Shown: piece after piece, positions 8,639 to 17,147 of the stretch | Position numbering within the stretch: position 1 is the first letter of the stretch | Layout: each line of letters opens with the position of its first letter | Assembly: GCA_017626405.1 (NCBI GenBank) | Contig: JAGAIS010000004.1 | Location: forward strand, 1 to 47,458 | Direction: 5' to 3' | From: Bacilli bacterium | GTDB taxonomy: Bacteria; Bacillota_I; Bacilli_A; RF39; UBA660 | Length of the DNA stretch: 47,458 nucleotides | Notes under the pieces: generated by a model | What the model saw: the letters and a program-made list of their open reading frames with translations, nothing else | Database searches by the model: none | Told to the model about the DNA's origin: nothing | Made by a program: the position numbers and the translations under genes

Positions 8639-8647
8639 ATTATATCA
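8639..8647 (-). promoter_or_regulatory. Extended -10 promoter of the minus-strand wall operon
   Basis: TGATATAAT reads leftward 25 nt before the AAGGAGG-preceded ATG of the 64-residue gene. The -35 region is AT-rich with no clear match. Confidence 0.55.
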
Positions 8648-8679
8648 AATTTTATTTTAAAATAATAGACTTTATAAAT

Positions 8680-8708
8680 TTGCTATATTTATGATTTTTT
8701 GTTATAAT
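8680..8708 (+). promoter_or_regulatory. Promoter of the 432-residue unknown gene
   Basis: TTGCTA (8680-8685), 17-nt spacer, extended -10 TGTTATAAT (8700-8708). It is divergent from the minus-strand wall operon promoter. Confidence 0.7.
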
Positions 8709-8735
8709 ATACGACAATTTTAAAGGGGTAATATT

Positions 8736-10034
8736 ATGGAATATTATAGGGAATTACTCAATGCTAATGAAGATAATGTCTGTATGCTTTTAGACATTAG
8801 CGAGTGTAAATACTTGGGGCTTTTTGAAGTGTTCTCTCAAGTTTTAAAAACTATAAATGGAAGAGATTATATTATTAATAATTTTGATACGATTATTGAT
8901 GAAGTTAATGATTTAGATAGTTTTATTTTTTTGTGTTATCGCAGTTTTTTAGATGATAAAAAATTTATAGAATATATTGCTCATCATAGGAGAATGGACA
9001 TCAGATCAAGATTCATGTTAAATGTATCTGAATGTGAAAAGAGAAAACTGAGAGATTATTATCCCAATATAAGTGATTTCTTAGTAAATAGGGATGATAA
9101 AGGTAATATTGTAGAAATAATAGATGAAGATATATTATCTACTATTACTGCTAATATTCTAGATTGTGTATATGATAGAGAACTTTTTAGAGAATTAAAG
9201 GAATTTATATTGAGTAATTATAAATACAATCATCTATTAAATAAAATTCATATTATTGATAGAGACAATAATACTAATGACTTATTTCATGTCTATGAAG
9301 AAATTACTTCAGATATTGAAAGATTATATCGAACTTCTTCCAATTATAAGTTAGAATTTTTATCTCAATGTCGAGAATTAGTTCCTGAGTGTATAAAGGA
9401 AAACATGGATAAGTTATTAGATGCTTTCAAAGATCGAAGAGAGATTATTGAAGAGATATTTGCAAATGATCTAGGGGATATTTTTACGCATTATATTAAT
9501 ATGTTTGCAAGTATATCAGATAATCCAATAATATCATCAGGCGAGAGTGGAACAGTATGTTGGACTTTTATTGCTGGAGATTTTCTTATTAAATATATAA
9601 CTTCTTCTCATAGTGTATATGGACCGGATTATGAAGTGCCTAGATGTTTTCTAATCAATAAACCATATCGTGAAATTAAATCTCACAATAACAATGGATT
9701 TTTCTTGGGTAAACTAGAAGTTCAAGCTCGTCTATATGAGCCACTTAGAGAAGACCAAAAAGATATATTTGAACTATTTGAAAAAGAATTAGAGAAACTA
9801 GGTTTTTTCTGTGATGACTTAACTCCATGCAATGGAAAGTATAATGTATATAGATTGAGAGACTATCATGATGCTGATACAGAAGACCCTGAAAGTCTAC
9901 CAGATTGGTTTAAAGAAAATCCGTATGTATTAGTTGATCGAGACTGTATATATCCAATCGAAAAAAGAGAAGAAGTAGAAAAAAAGCATAATGAAGCAGA
10001 GCAGTTTATTAGAAAACTTCAAAATAGGTTATAG
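8736..10034 (+). CDS. Unknown 432-residue protein, possible kinase-like C-terminal domain
   Basis: I do not recognise the family. The N-terminal 240 residues are charged and helical. From about residue 260 the pattern suggests a divergent protein-kinase or aminoglycoside-kinase-like fold: SSGESGTVCWTF as a glycine loop, FLIKYI with a possible ATP-binding Lys, and YVLVDRDCIYP near residue 400 at the place of the metal-binding Asp. No HxD catalytic loop is evident, so it may be a pseudokinase. This is inference. It is monocistronic, with AAAGGGG before the ATG and no membrane segments. Confidence 0.7.
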   Translation: MEYYRELLNANEDNVCMLLDISECKYLGLFEVFSQVLKTINGRDYIINNFDTIIDEVNDLDSFIFLCYRSFLDDKKFIEYIAHHRRMDIRSRFMLNVSECEKRKLRDYYPNISDFLVNRDDKGNIVEIIDEDILSTITANILDCVYDRELFRELKEFILSNYKYNHLLNKIHIIDRDNNTNDLFHVYEEITSDIERLYRTSSNYKLEFLSQCRELVPECIKENMDKLLDAFKDRREIIEEIFANDLGDIFTHYINMFASISDNPIISSGESGTVCWTFIAGDFLIKYITSSHSVYGPDYEVPRCFLINKPYREIKSHNNNGFFLGKLEVQARLYEPLREDQKDIFELFEKELEKLGFFCDDLTPCNGKYNVYRLRDYHDADTEDPESLPDWFKENPYVLVDRDCIYPIEKREEVEKKHNEAEQFIRKLQNRL

Positions 10035-10065
10035 TACATATTATTTTAAAATATGAAATCAATAT

Positions 10066-10097
10066 AAAAATAGATTGAATAATCCAATCTATTTTTT
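10066..10097. terminator. Bidirectional terminator between convergent genes
   Basis: 12-bp stem AAAAATAGATTG (10066-10077) with CAATCTATTTTT (10085-10096), 7-nt loop, A-run and T-run on either side, so it can serve both the unknown gene and the minus-strand carboxypeptidase, whose stop codon is in the stem. Confidence 0.85.
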
Positions 10098-11549
10098 ATA
10101 TTTTAAATTATAGTAATTAATTAACGGTTTAGCTGACAGAGATTTTTGATAACCTAAATTTTTGAATACTTCATCATAAGTATATGCTCCGCCATATCTA
10201 TATATGTTTTCACTTAGAAAATCAGTTATATCCTTAACTCTTCCATTTCTTAAAATATCATCTATATCTACTAAATTGCTTTTAACAATATCATAAATTA
10301 TTCCATCATAAATATTTCCAATTGTATATGATGGGAAGTAACCAAAATGTCCTTCTGACCAATGAATGTCCTGTAAAATGCCTGAATAATCAGAAGTAGG
10401 TAAAATTCCCATATATTCTTGATACTTTTCATTCCACAATCTTGGTATCTCATCAATATCTATATTATTATTAAATATTTCTCTTTCAATTTCATATCTA
10501 ATGATTATATGTAGATTATATGATAGTTCATCTGCTTCCGTTCTAATAGGGCACACATTTATTTCATTTAATCCTTCCATGAATTCTTCTAAAGTGCAAT
10601 CTAAGTGAAGCATTTCCTTTACTTTATCAAATATTGGAATCCAAAAATTAATATTTTTGCATAGGAAATTCTCAAAGAATCTCGATTGACTTTCGTGAAG
10701 AGCATATAAGTTATCAATTAGATTATTGCTAAATATACATAGTTTTCTATCTATATTTTGTTCAAATATCCCATGACCTCCTTCATGAATAATAGTTTTG
10801 ACAAATGTTATTGGATTATCAGTTCTTCTCATAGCTATTCGTATATCATCTTGATTCATCTTCTCTGTATATCCATGAGGGAATATTGCAACGATACCTC
10901 TAGAAGTGTCAAAGCCAATATAATCTAATAGGAATAATGCACATTGTTGTAGTTCTTGATCACTAGCCTTCATTCTCAATTTGCTTTTAGTTCTTTTAGA
11001 GTTACCTATAATCGGTACAATGGCATTTTTTAGTTCTTCAAACAAAGGATTGATTACCTCCATTGACATTCCTCGTTCATACATATTCAACATACAATCA
11101 TATACTGAACTACTCTCACCAAACTTTTTGTAGTATTTCTTAGTAATGTCTATAATTCTTTCTAAATAAGGTTTAAACATTTCAAAATCGTTGTTTTCTT
11201 TTGCTTTTAACCATGCTTCAGTAGATTCACGAGCTACAATTCCCTTTTCAATAGCTAATTCTTCAGGTATAGCACTTTTATTAAAATAAGAAATACATAA
11301 ATTGTGAATATACTTTTGTTCTTCTTCTGATAGTTCTTTAAATTCACTGCTAGATACTAAATTGAATAATATTGTTTTATAATCTTCACTAGTTTCTAAG
11401 ACAAATAATTTTCTCTCTAACTTGGATATTAATTCATTAATATGCTTCTTTGATTGTTCTGGAGCACATATTCTAAGTTCCCAATTGAGAATATTAATTG
11501 ATTCTTGTAATTCAGTTATATTTTTTAGATATACAAGTAGTTCTTTCAT
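10089..11549 (-). CDS. Carboxypeptidase Taq-type metallopeptidase (family M32)
   Basis: 486 residues, the usual M32 length. The zinc site is IIHEGGHGIFEQN with His255 and His259 of HExxH, and the second conserved block is RTEADELSYNLHIIIRYEIE. Near the C-terminus DYSGILQDIHWSEGHFGYFPSYTIGN matches the M32 signature. It removes C-terminal residues from peptides in the cytoplasm. ATG 11549 follows AAGGTG; the longer frame from 11567 would include that site. A minus-strand TATAAT lies at 11570-11575. Confidence 0.93.
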   Translation of the reverse strand: MKELLVYLKNITELQESINILNWELRICAPEQSKKHINELISKLERKLFVLETSEDYKTILFNLVSSSEFKELSEEEQKYIHNLCISYFNKSAIPEELAIEKGIVARESTEAWLKAKENNDFEMFKPYLERIIDITKKYYKKFGESSSVYDCMLNMYERGMSMEVINPLFEELKNAIVPIIGNSKRTKSKLRMKASDQELQQCALFLLDYIGFDTSRGIVAIFPHGYTEKMNQDDIRIAMRRTDNPITFVKTIIHEGGHGIFEQNIDRKLCIFSNNLIDNLYALHESQSRFFENFLCKNINFWIPIFDKVKEMLHLDCTLEEFMEGLNEINVCPIRTEADELSYNLHIIIRYEIEREIFNNNIDIDEIPRLWNEKYQEYMGILPTSDYSGILQDIHWSEGHFGYFPSYTIGNIYDGIIYDIVKSNLVDIDDILRNGRVKDITDFLSENIYRYGGAYTYDEVFKNLGYQKSLSAKPLINYYNLKYKK

Positions 11550-11617
11550 AATAATCACCTTAAGCATCTATTATACAATAAAAATATGATAATGAATATT
11601 TAAATATAGATATTATT

Positions 11618-11626
11618 TGATATAAT
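11618..11626 (+). promoter_or_regulatory. Extended -10 promoter of the HAD nucleotidase
   Basis: TGATATAAT, 21 nt before the ATG at 11648, with GAGAGGTG as ribosome site between them. Confidence 0.6.
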
Positions 11627-11647
11627 AAGAAAACGAGAGGTGTATTT

Positions 11648-12211
11648 ATGAATATAGGAATCGATATTGATGATACAATTGTAATTAATTCTAACTATTT
11701 TTTATCTCATATATTAGAGGAAGATTTACCAGAATATATTCTAATCGAAATAAAGAATAATATTACCAATATTATGGATGGTAAAATACCAGCATTCTTA
11801 ATGCCATATCTAGCACCAATATATAAAAAATATAATCTACTTTATGAAGTATATCCAAATGTAGTTCCTGTTCTTGAAAGATTAAAGAGAGAAAATAAAA
11901 TAATAATAGCAACGGGAAGGTGTAATGAAATGTTGGAGGGATGTGAAGATACTACAACACAGTATTTAGATATGAAGGGAATAACTTATGATGAGATATA
12001 TTATGGAGTATCCGATAAATTAGCATTTTGTTTAGAACATGATATAGATCTATTTATAGATGATTCCGTGAATCATATTGGTAAAATTAGTTCTGCAGGA
12101 ATACCAACTATACTATTTGAAAGTGAAGTTAATAAAAACTTTAAAATTCGTACTCTCAAGAGCAATAATTGGTTAGATGTAGAAAAGAAAATTAACAATT
12201 TAAAAATTTAA
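11648..12211 (+). CDS. HAD-family 5'-nucleotidase-like hydrolase
   Basis: 187 residues beginning NIGIDIDDTI, the HAD motif I with nucleophile and acid Asp. Motif II is IIIATGR, and motif IV is DLFIDDSVNHI. The order and length fit the NT5C-like 5'(3')-deoxyribonucleotidase group of HAD enzymes, which dephosphorylate nucleotides. The substrate is not readable. It stands alone between two minus-strand genes, with its own promoter. Confidence 0.85.
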   Translation: MNIGIDIDDTIVINSNYFLSHILEEDLPEYILIEIKNNITNIMDGKIPAFLMPYLAPIYKKYNLLYEVYPNVVPVLERLKRENKIIIATGRCNEMLEGCEDTTTQYLDMKGITYDEIYYGVSDKLAFCLEHDIDLFIDDSVNHIGKISSAGIPTILFESEVNKNFKIRTLKSNNWLDVEKKINNLKI

Positions 12212-12462
12212 TATAGTTTTCACGATTATTTAATATTATTTTCATAATAAAGAGATATACTCTTATTGAATGGAGATGATAGATGAAGATAAATTTTAAA
12301 ATAATATGAGAAAGGAAGTAAGTAAAAAAATTATTAAGTAGCGAACTTTGTATAAAAAGATTTAAAATCTATTCCCGATACACAAAAATATTAAGATTTC
12401 CTATAAGAACAAAATGCTACTAATAATTAAAAATAGAATTATTTATAATAATAAGTGTGCTC
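12212..12462. other. Non-coding interval of about 250 nt
   Basis: No frame longer than about a dozen codons with a start is present on either strand. I see no clear promoter, tRNA-like fold or repeat. It ends at the terminator of the minus-strand gene at 12491. Confidence 0.5.
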
Positions 12463-12492
12463 AAAAAGGTTAGGAGAAAATCCTAACCTTTT
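12463..12492 (-). terminator. Intrinsic terminator of the 269-residue unknown gene
   Basis: AAAAGGTTAGGA (12464-12475) and TCCTAACCTTTT (12481-12492) form a 12-bp stem with loop GAAAA. It reads out on the minus strand into a T-run and includes the gene's stop codon. Confidence 0.85.
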
Positions 12493-13300
12493 ATTTTCCT
12501 AATTTGCGCATTGGTGACATTGCATCATATGTTCCCTTAGTTTGTAATTCACTTAAAGCCCACTCTAAATATTCAATAAATAATTTATAGAATTCATTTA
12601 AAGAAATATTATCATTTATTGATATATCTAGCATTCTTGGCCACATATTTTTTCTATCAAGTTCTCTATTTCTTATTTTTCCTATTTTTAATAAGTGATT
12701 ATATTTAATTGTATCGTCAGTAAAGAATAGTTTTAATCTTTTAAATTCTTCATTATCTATTCCACCACCATACATTGAATGATATTGTATTTCATATTCA
12801 TCTAATATATCTGTAAGTCCTTTAGATACTCCAGTTAGTCCCATAAAACTAAATGAACTGTTTAATTCATGAATACCAAAATGATCGACGACATCATTTG
12901 CAATAAATCTTCCGTAGTTTAGGGAATATATAGAATCGATTTTGGCGTCTTCTAAAAGTTTTTTAAAATCTTTATCATAATAATATCTTCTAACTTGTTT
13001 ATAGGATAGCATATCTTTCCTTGCATCACTCATTGGTACATAATCGACTACTCCATAAACACCATAAATTCTATATATTAGATAAATAAAACTATCTAAA
13101 AGGGAATTATGTATTCCATTATCTTTGAAGAATTTATAGAAGTTACTTTTATATTCTTCTGAATCACTATCGATAAATATTGTAGTGGTTAAGAGAATTG
13201 GCTTATCTCCCGTTAGTATTAATCTACTTTTTTTTGATTCATCGACAATATTTAAGAGTTCTTGTCTTAGATTAATAAAATCTTCTTTTTTTAATTCCAT
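12491..13300 (-). CDS. Unknown 269-residue protein
   Basis: Not recognised. No signal peptide or membrane span. The sequence is mixed helical and charged with an aromatic-rich middle (SYKQVRRYYYDKDF) and a glycine patch YHSMYGGGIDNEEF; it ends MSPMRKLGK. AAAGGTGAT lies ahead of the ATG, and a clean terminator follows, so it is a real single gene. Confidence 0.7.
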   Translation of the reverse strand: MELKKEDFINLRQELLNIVDESKKSRLILTGDKPILLTTTIFIDSDSEEYKSNFYKFFKDNGIHNSLLDSFIYLIYRIYGVYGVVDYVPMSDARKDMLSYKQVRRYYYDKDFKKLLEDAKIDSIYSLNYGRFIANDVVDHFGIHELNSSFSFMGLTGVSKGLTDILDEYEIQYHSMYGGGIDNEEFKRLKLFFTDDTIKYNHLLKIGKIRNRELDRKNMWPRMLDISINDNISLNEFYKLFIEYLEWALSELQTKGTYDAMSPMRKLGK

Positions 13301-13348
13301 AGTATCACCTTTTCGACCTATATTATCATTTTATAATTGATAAGTAAA

Positions 13349-13379
13349 TAAAAAAACTATTAATTTACTTTATTAATAG
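13349..13379 (-). terminator. Intrinsic terminator of the PPC-domain gene
   Basis: Minus strand CTATTAAT / ATTAATAG (plus 13372-13379 and 13357-13364), loop AAAGTAA, then seven T. The stop codon of the gene is in the stem. Confidence 0.8.
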
Positions 13380-13755
13380 CTAGTTCATCATACCCAGTTT
13401 CTTCATCAAATTCTCTTGTAAATATATAGTCAGTTAATTCGTAAATAACTAATTCACAAGTAGTATCGATTATAGTTCCGTTTTTTAAATGTCCACCAAT
13501 AGTATTTCCTGTATTATCGGATACAGATATATGAATATGAACATCTTCTTTGGAAACTGTTCCTGTAATACTTACAATTTCATAGGATTCATCTCTATCG
13601 ATATATTCTTTTGCTTCAGCAAGTCTTATATGCAAGTGACTAATGGAGCCTACAGCTGATAATATTACTCCTGCATTGATATTATTATTCTTGCAATAAT
13701 TAATAATCTCGTTCTTTAAATCGCATCCTCTAGTTAATCTAATTACATGATTCAT
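13360..13755 (-). CDS. PPC/DUF296 domain protein
   Basis: 131 residues spanning one PPC (plants and prokaryotes conserved, DUF296) domain. Landmarks are MNHVIRLTRGCDL, the AVGSISHLHIRLA strand, VHIHISVSDNTGNTIGGHL with the conserved His residues and Gly-Gly-His, and TTCELVIYEL. In plants the domain accompanies AT-hooks; free-standing bacterial versions form trimers and have no settled function. There is no AT-hook here. GAGGAG precedes the ATG. Confidence 0.88.
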   Translation of the reverse strand: MNHVIRLTRGCDLKNEIINYCKNNNINAGVILSAVGSISHLHIRLAEAKEYIDRDESYEIVSITGTVSKEDVHIHISVSDNTGNTIGGHLKNGTIIDTTCELVIYELTDYIFTREFDEETGYDELAINKVN

Positions 13756-13783
13756 AAAAATCTTCTCCTCTAATCTTTTTTAA

Positions 13784-13812
13784 AATATACCACCTTATTA
13801 TTAAAGAATCAA
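13784..13812 (-). promoter_or_regulatory. Promoter of the PPC-domain gene
   Basis: Reading leftward: TTGATT (13812-13807), 17-nt spacer ending in TGG, TATATT (13789-13784). Confidence 0.65.
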
Positions 13813-13826
13813 TTATAAAATAATAC

Positions 13827-13854
13827 TTGATTAATCTAAGAAAACCTTTATAAT
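13827..13854 (+). promoter_or_regulatory. Promoter of the 454-residue gene
   Basis: TTGATT (13827-13832), 16-nt spacer, TATAAT (13849-13854). Confidence 0.65.
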
Positions 13855-13882
13855 AATACTTATATTTTTACGAGGTGATATC

Positions 13883-15247
13883 ATGGAAATACCTTTAACT
13901 CAAGATTTTAATGGACAATTAAGTTTATTTGGCGCAAGTGAAAATAGCTTAATTGTTGTAAGTCCATATAATATATTACTAGATACTATAAGTAAAGGAA
14001 TAAAATCTTTTCAATTAGAGATTACAAAATATCGATTATTGGAAGAAAGTAATCAAAATATGGATAGTATAAAAGAACAATCAAAAGACAAATTTGATAA
14101 TTTTATTGATTTTTTTATTAAAGAATTTAACAAAATAGATTTGGATGAGATAATTGAGCACTATGAAGATGATGCCTCAGAGTGGCATAAATTAAATAAG
14201 GTATTACTATTCTATCTTAAAAACTATATTTATAACGAAGGTTTAGTAAAGACAATAGATGATGAAAAAGCCTCAATATTAGAAAGAATTATTTCTCTTG
14301 ATCAAATTCGCTTTCGCGAAGAATACTATAGATTAATATTGGCAGAAATGAAGAGAAGAAAAAAGGCTCGTATAGAGAATTATATAATATATGATGCCAA
14401 TAGTTTTTTAAATGAAGTTAACAAATTAATTGACGAAAGAGGAGAGAATTTTGCTAGTTATTCTATCGCCCCTCGAGTTCAAGAATTGTTATCAAAAGAG
14501 AATATCTTTGAAAATTTATTTGTATCTAAAATAGAATTAGATGACGAAAAACAAAAGGGAATACTTTCTATGCTTTTCTTACATTATTTAAGAGAATGTG
14601 TTTATAATGATCCAAAAAATGCCGATCTTAACAAGTTTATTGAAAATATTGAATTCTTTGTCGTAGTTAATTATTCTCCAAGTTTCTTACTTAGTAAAAG
14701 GCAAAGAGAAGCTTATGAGATAGCACTTAAAAATGTAAGTAGAAGAATAGTTAAATATGTCGATAAAAATAGTGAAGTTTTATTTAAAGCAATAGAAGAC
14801 TATGATTTAATTCAAAACAGAAAAAACAAAAATAAAATTTTGATGTTTGAACAAAACGAAGATTTAGAATATTTCCCTGAACCACACACTAGTAGTGAAA
14901 TTAGAAGTATGTTGGAGACCTTCTTAAACAGTGTATTCTTACTAAAGTTAAAATTACCAAAAGAAAACTTGCCAATATTCTGTGAGGAAGCAGAAGATGC
15001 TCGCAAAATAGCTATGAAACTTGGATTAGTATATTTGGGTCGATATGCCTATAAAGAAAAAGTAGATGATATCGAAGAATATATTAGAGAGTTAGAAGAT
15101 TATATATATGATGATACAACCTTCTCATTAAGCCCAAATGATATGGGCGAACTATTCTCAACTAAATCTGCAATGTTATCACGTGTAGGAGTAAGAAGAG
15201 TAAAAGAAAACTATAGCGATGATAAAAAACAATTAAGTTTATCATAA
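13883..15247 (+). CDS. Unknown helical protein with beta-clamp-like motif at its N-terminus
   Basis: 454 residues, mostly charged helix, family not recognised. The first 20 residues contain GQLSLFG (residues 11-17), an exact match to the sliding-clamp binding consensus QL[S/D]LF used by DNA polymerases, MutS and others. The protein ends KKQLSLS, a near copy written with the same codons CAATTAAGTTTA. No nuclease, helicase or polymerase motif is visible. AGGTGAT precedes the ATG. A role at the replication clamp is inference from the motif only. Confidence 0.75.
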   Translation: MEIPLTQDFNGQLSLFGASENSLIVVSPYNILLDTISKGIKSFQLEITKYRLLEESNQNMDSIKEQSKDKFDNFIDFFIKEFNKIDLDEIIEHYEDDASEWHKLNKVLLFYLKNYIYNEGLVKTIDDEKASILERIISLDQIRFREEYYRLILAEMKRRKKARIENYIIYDANSFLNEVNKLIDERGENFASYSIAPRVQELLSKENIFENLFVSKIELDDEKQKGILSMLFLHYLRECVYNDPKNADLNKFIENIEFFVVVNYSPSFLLSKRQREAYEIALKNVSRRIVKYVDKNSEVLFKAIEDYDLIQNRKNKNKILMFEQNEDLEYFPEPHTSSEIRSMLETFLNSVFLLKLKLPKENLPIFCEEAEDARKIAMKLGLVYLGRYAYKEKVDDIEEYIRELEDYIYDDTTFSLSPNDMGELFSTKSAMLSRVGVRRVKENYSDDKKQLSLS

Positions 15248-15301
15248 AAACATATTGACATAAAATGAATATATTTAAGAATAAAAAGGATATGAATTAT
15301 A

Positions 15302-16177
15302 ATGAATAAGAATGAAATATTTAAAACTATAAGAAATCTAAATACCGATGAAGAAATTATCGAATTTGTAGAAAATAGATTAAGAGAGTTAGAAGATAGT
15401 TCCAGCGAATGTACTATTGGACAAGGATATACAGCTTTATTTAATGGATTTATTTCTTCTAAAGTGCATTATAAATCGATTGCTTCAACTGAAATATTTA
15501 AAGCACCAGATTTAGTGTACGATGATATAGAACCATATATTTTAATTATTAAAGAGATTAAAAAACAGAATTATAATGAATTAACTCTTTTTACTACATT
15601 TTTCTTTTTTATTTACAATTATTTAAAAAATAATGATACGCTTGGATGGGATCGAATCGACACATATATGTCAAACAAAGATGAAAAAATTTCGATTAAA
15701 AAAATTAAAAATAATGAATGTGCATTTTGTTCAGAGAAAAGCGGATTAGTTCATAATTTATTTAAATTTTTAGGAATGGATTCTCAATTAGTTATTGGAT
15801 ATAGAGATAAATTGCCTCACGCTTACACTATTATATTTCCAAATGGATATAATAATGAGCCAATGTTTTTATTTGATGTTTCTCACCATGTAGATTTTAG
15901 CGATGGAAAAAAACATTGTTCTTTTGGATATTTTATGGGCTTTAATAGGAAAAATTACTTACAGTTAATTTCTGGTAATCCTTTTCAAATTGATTTAACA
16001 AAAACAGAAAAATGGTATAGAGAAGAATACAAGTTAGATGACTCACTTGTCTTTTATGGAGATTCCCCAAAATATATTGTAGGTCTAGAAAAGCAAAAAG
16101 AAATAGATATAGAAGAATATATGTTTTTATCTCATAAAGAAAATGGAGTGGAATCGGTAGAAATAAAGACAAGATAA
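15302..16177 (+). CDS. Transglutaminase-like/papain-fold protein
   Basis: 291 residues. The C-terminal half has a plausible catalytic triad in the order and spacing of transglutaminase-like proteins: Cys in ECAFCSEKSGLVHNLFKFLGM, His in DKLPHAYTIIF and Asp in MFLFDVSHHVDF. The N-terminal third is helical. No signal peptide or membrane span, so it would act in the cytoplasm as a protease, amidase or cross-linker; the substrate is unknown. A perfect TTGACA at 15255-15260 lies upstream, with no equally good -10. AAAAAGGA sits 11 nt before the ATG. Confidence 0.7.
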   Translation: MNKNEIFKTIRNLNTDEEIIEFVENRLRELEDSSSECTIGQGYTALFNGFISSKVHYKSIASTEIFKAPDLVYDDIEPYILIIKEIKKQNYNELTLFTTFFFFIYNYLKNNDTLGWDRIDTYMSNKDEKISIKKIKNNECAFCSEKSGLVHNLFKFLGMDSQLVIGYRDKLPHAYTIIFPNGYNNEPMFLFDVSHHVDFSDGKKHCSFGYFMGFNRKNYLQLISGNPFQIDLTKTEKWYREEYKLDDSLVFYGDSPKYIVGLEKQKEIDIEEYMFLSHKENGVESVEIKTR

Positions 16178-16206
16178 AACAGTTAGAAAAAAATTCTAAC
16201 TGTTTT
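16176..16206. terminator. Intrinsic terminator between convergent genes
   Basis: 12-bp stem AAAACAGTTAGA (16176-16187) with TCTAACTGTTTT (16195-16206), overlapping the stop of the plus-strand gene. Confidence 0.85.
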
Positions 16207-16235
16207 TATATGTGTCGAAATGTATCTATAGTTTT

Positions 16236-16910
16236 TTACCTTTCGCATATTTTATTATTATATTCAACAGCTTCACGAACAATTTTGATATGATTATTAT
16301 ATGCAATCATATTCAATTCATATAACTTTCTACTTTTATCATATTTAATTCTCTTATTAATATCTTTAAAAGTCCAGTAAGAATCGTAAATGTCTTTTAT
16401 TTGTTTTTTATTAAAACCTATATTAGTTAGAGCATTTTTGAACCCCTTCTTTTGCAACTCTAATGAAGCTTTCTCTAATAGTTTTATATCCAATTTATTT
16501 TTATCACTCATTTTTTTACTTTCAAAACTATTTAATAATCTATTGAAAAATTTATTTGGATTCTCTCCATAATAGTAGATCCCTTCAGTACTAATTATAA
16601 TATTCTTGTCATCTAAAATCTCATTTGATAAATAATTGAGCCATTCTTTATCTTGAAAAGCTATATATGCATTTGAACTAATTCCAACACTATTGTCAGT
16701 TTTAATTGATAAGTGACTCCCTTTGCAGCAAGCTTTTGTTTTAAAACCATTTTGGTTTAAATATAACAATAAATTATATAAATCTTCTGATCCTTCTGAG
16801 AATTCTCGTAATTTTAGACTTAATTCATTTGAATCTAGAGTTGAAATGTCTTGAACAATTCCATAATCATTCCATTTCTTATTTAAATCAAAATATTCAA
16901 ATTGAGCCAT
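16236..16910 (-). CDS. Unknown 224-residue cytoplasmic protein
   Basis: Not recognised. The first half has a compact block NQNGFKTKACCKGSHLS followed by NAYIAFQDKEW, a G-x-T-x-x-C-x-G pattern seen in several unannotated Bacillota proteins. The second half is a Lys-rich helical domain. There are no membrane segments. GGTGAT precedes the ATG and a minus-strand promoter (TTGAAC, 17 nt, TAAAAT) lies upstream. Confidence 0.7.
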   Translation of the reverse strand: MAQFEYFDLNKKWNDYGIVQDISTLDSNELSLKLREFSEGSEDLYNLLLYLNQNGFKTKACCKGSHLSIKTDNSVGISSNAYIAFQDKEWLNYLSNEILDDKNIIISTEGIYYYGENPNKFFNRLLNSFESKKMSDKNKLDIKLLEKASLELQKKGFKNALTNIGFNKKQIKDIYDSYWTFKDINKRIKYDKSRKLYELNMIAYNNHIKIVREAVEYNNKICER

Positions 16911-16925
16911 TTTATCACCGATTTT

Positions 16926-16954
16926 ATTTTAGTATAAACATAAAATTTGTTCAA
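16926..16954 (-). promoter_or_regulatory. Promoter of the 224-residue gene
   Basis: Reading leftward: TTGAAC (16954-16949), 17-nt spacer, TAAAAT (16931-16926). Confidence 0.6.
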
Positions 16955-17074
16955 GCACTTTTCAAAAATAAGAATAGTAATGCTATATGAAACTTTTAAA
17001 TAATATTATTTAATTCACCAATAATTTTACTATTTGATATACAGATTGTAATTAAGTTATAATATAGTAAATTA

Positions 17075-17088
17075 AAGATTTAAATCTT
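17075..17088. promoter_or_regulatory. 14-bp palindrome just upstream of the deacetylase -35
   Basis: AAGATTTAAATCTT is a perfect palindrome ending 2 nt before the TTGACT -35 and following an alternative promoter (TTGATA 17034-17039, 18 nt, TATAAT 17058-17063). It may be an operator; no cognate regulator is identifiable. Confidence 0.35.
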
Positions 17089-17090
17089 CT

Positions 17091-17118
17091 TTGACTTTTT
17101 ATAATAAAGTGGTAAAAT
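17091..17118 (+). promoter_or_regulatory. Promoter of the polysaccharide deacetylase
   Basis: TTGACT (17091-17096), 16-nt spacer, extended -10 TGGTAAAAT ending at 17118. It places transcription start downstream of any in-frame TTG start and supports ATG 17148. Confidence 0.7.
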
Positions 17119-17147
17119 ATATCAATGTCGAAGAAAGTAGAATTAAA

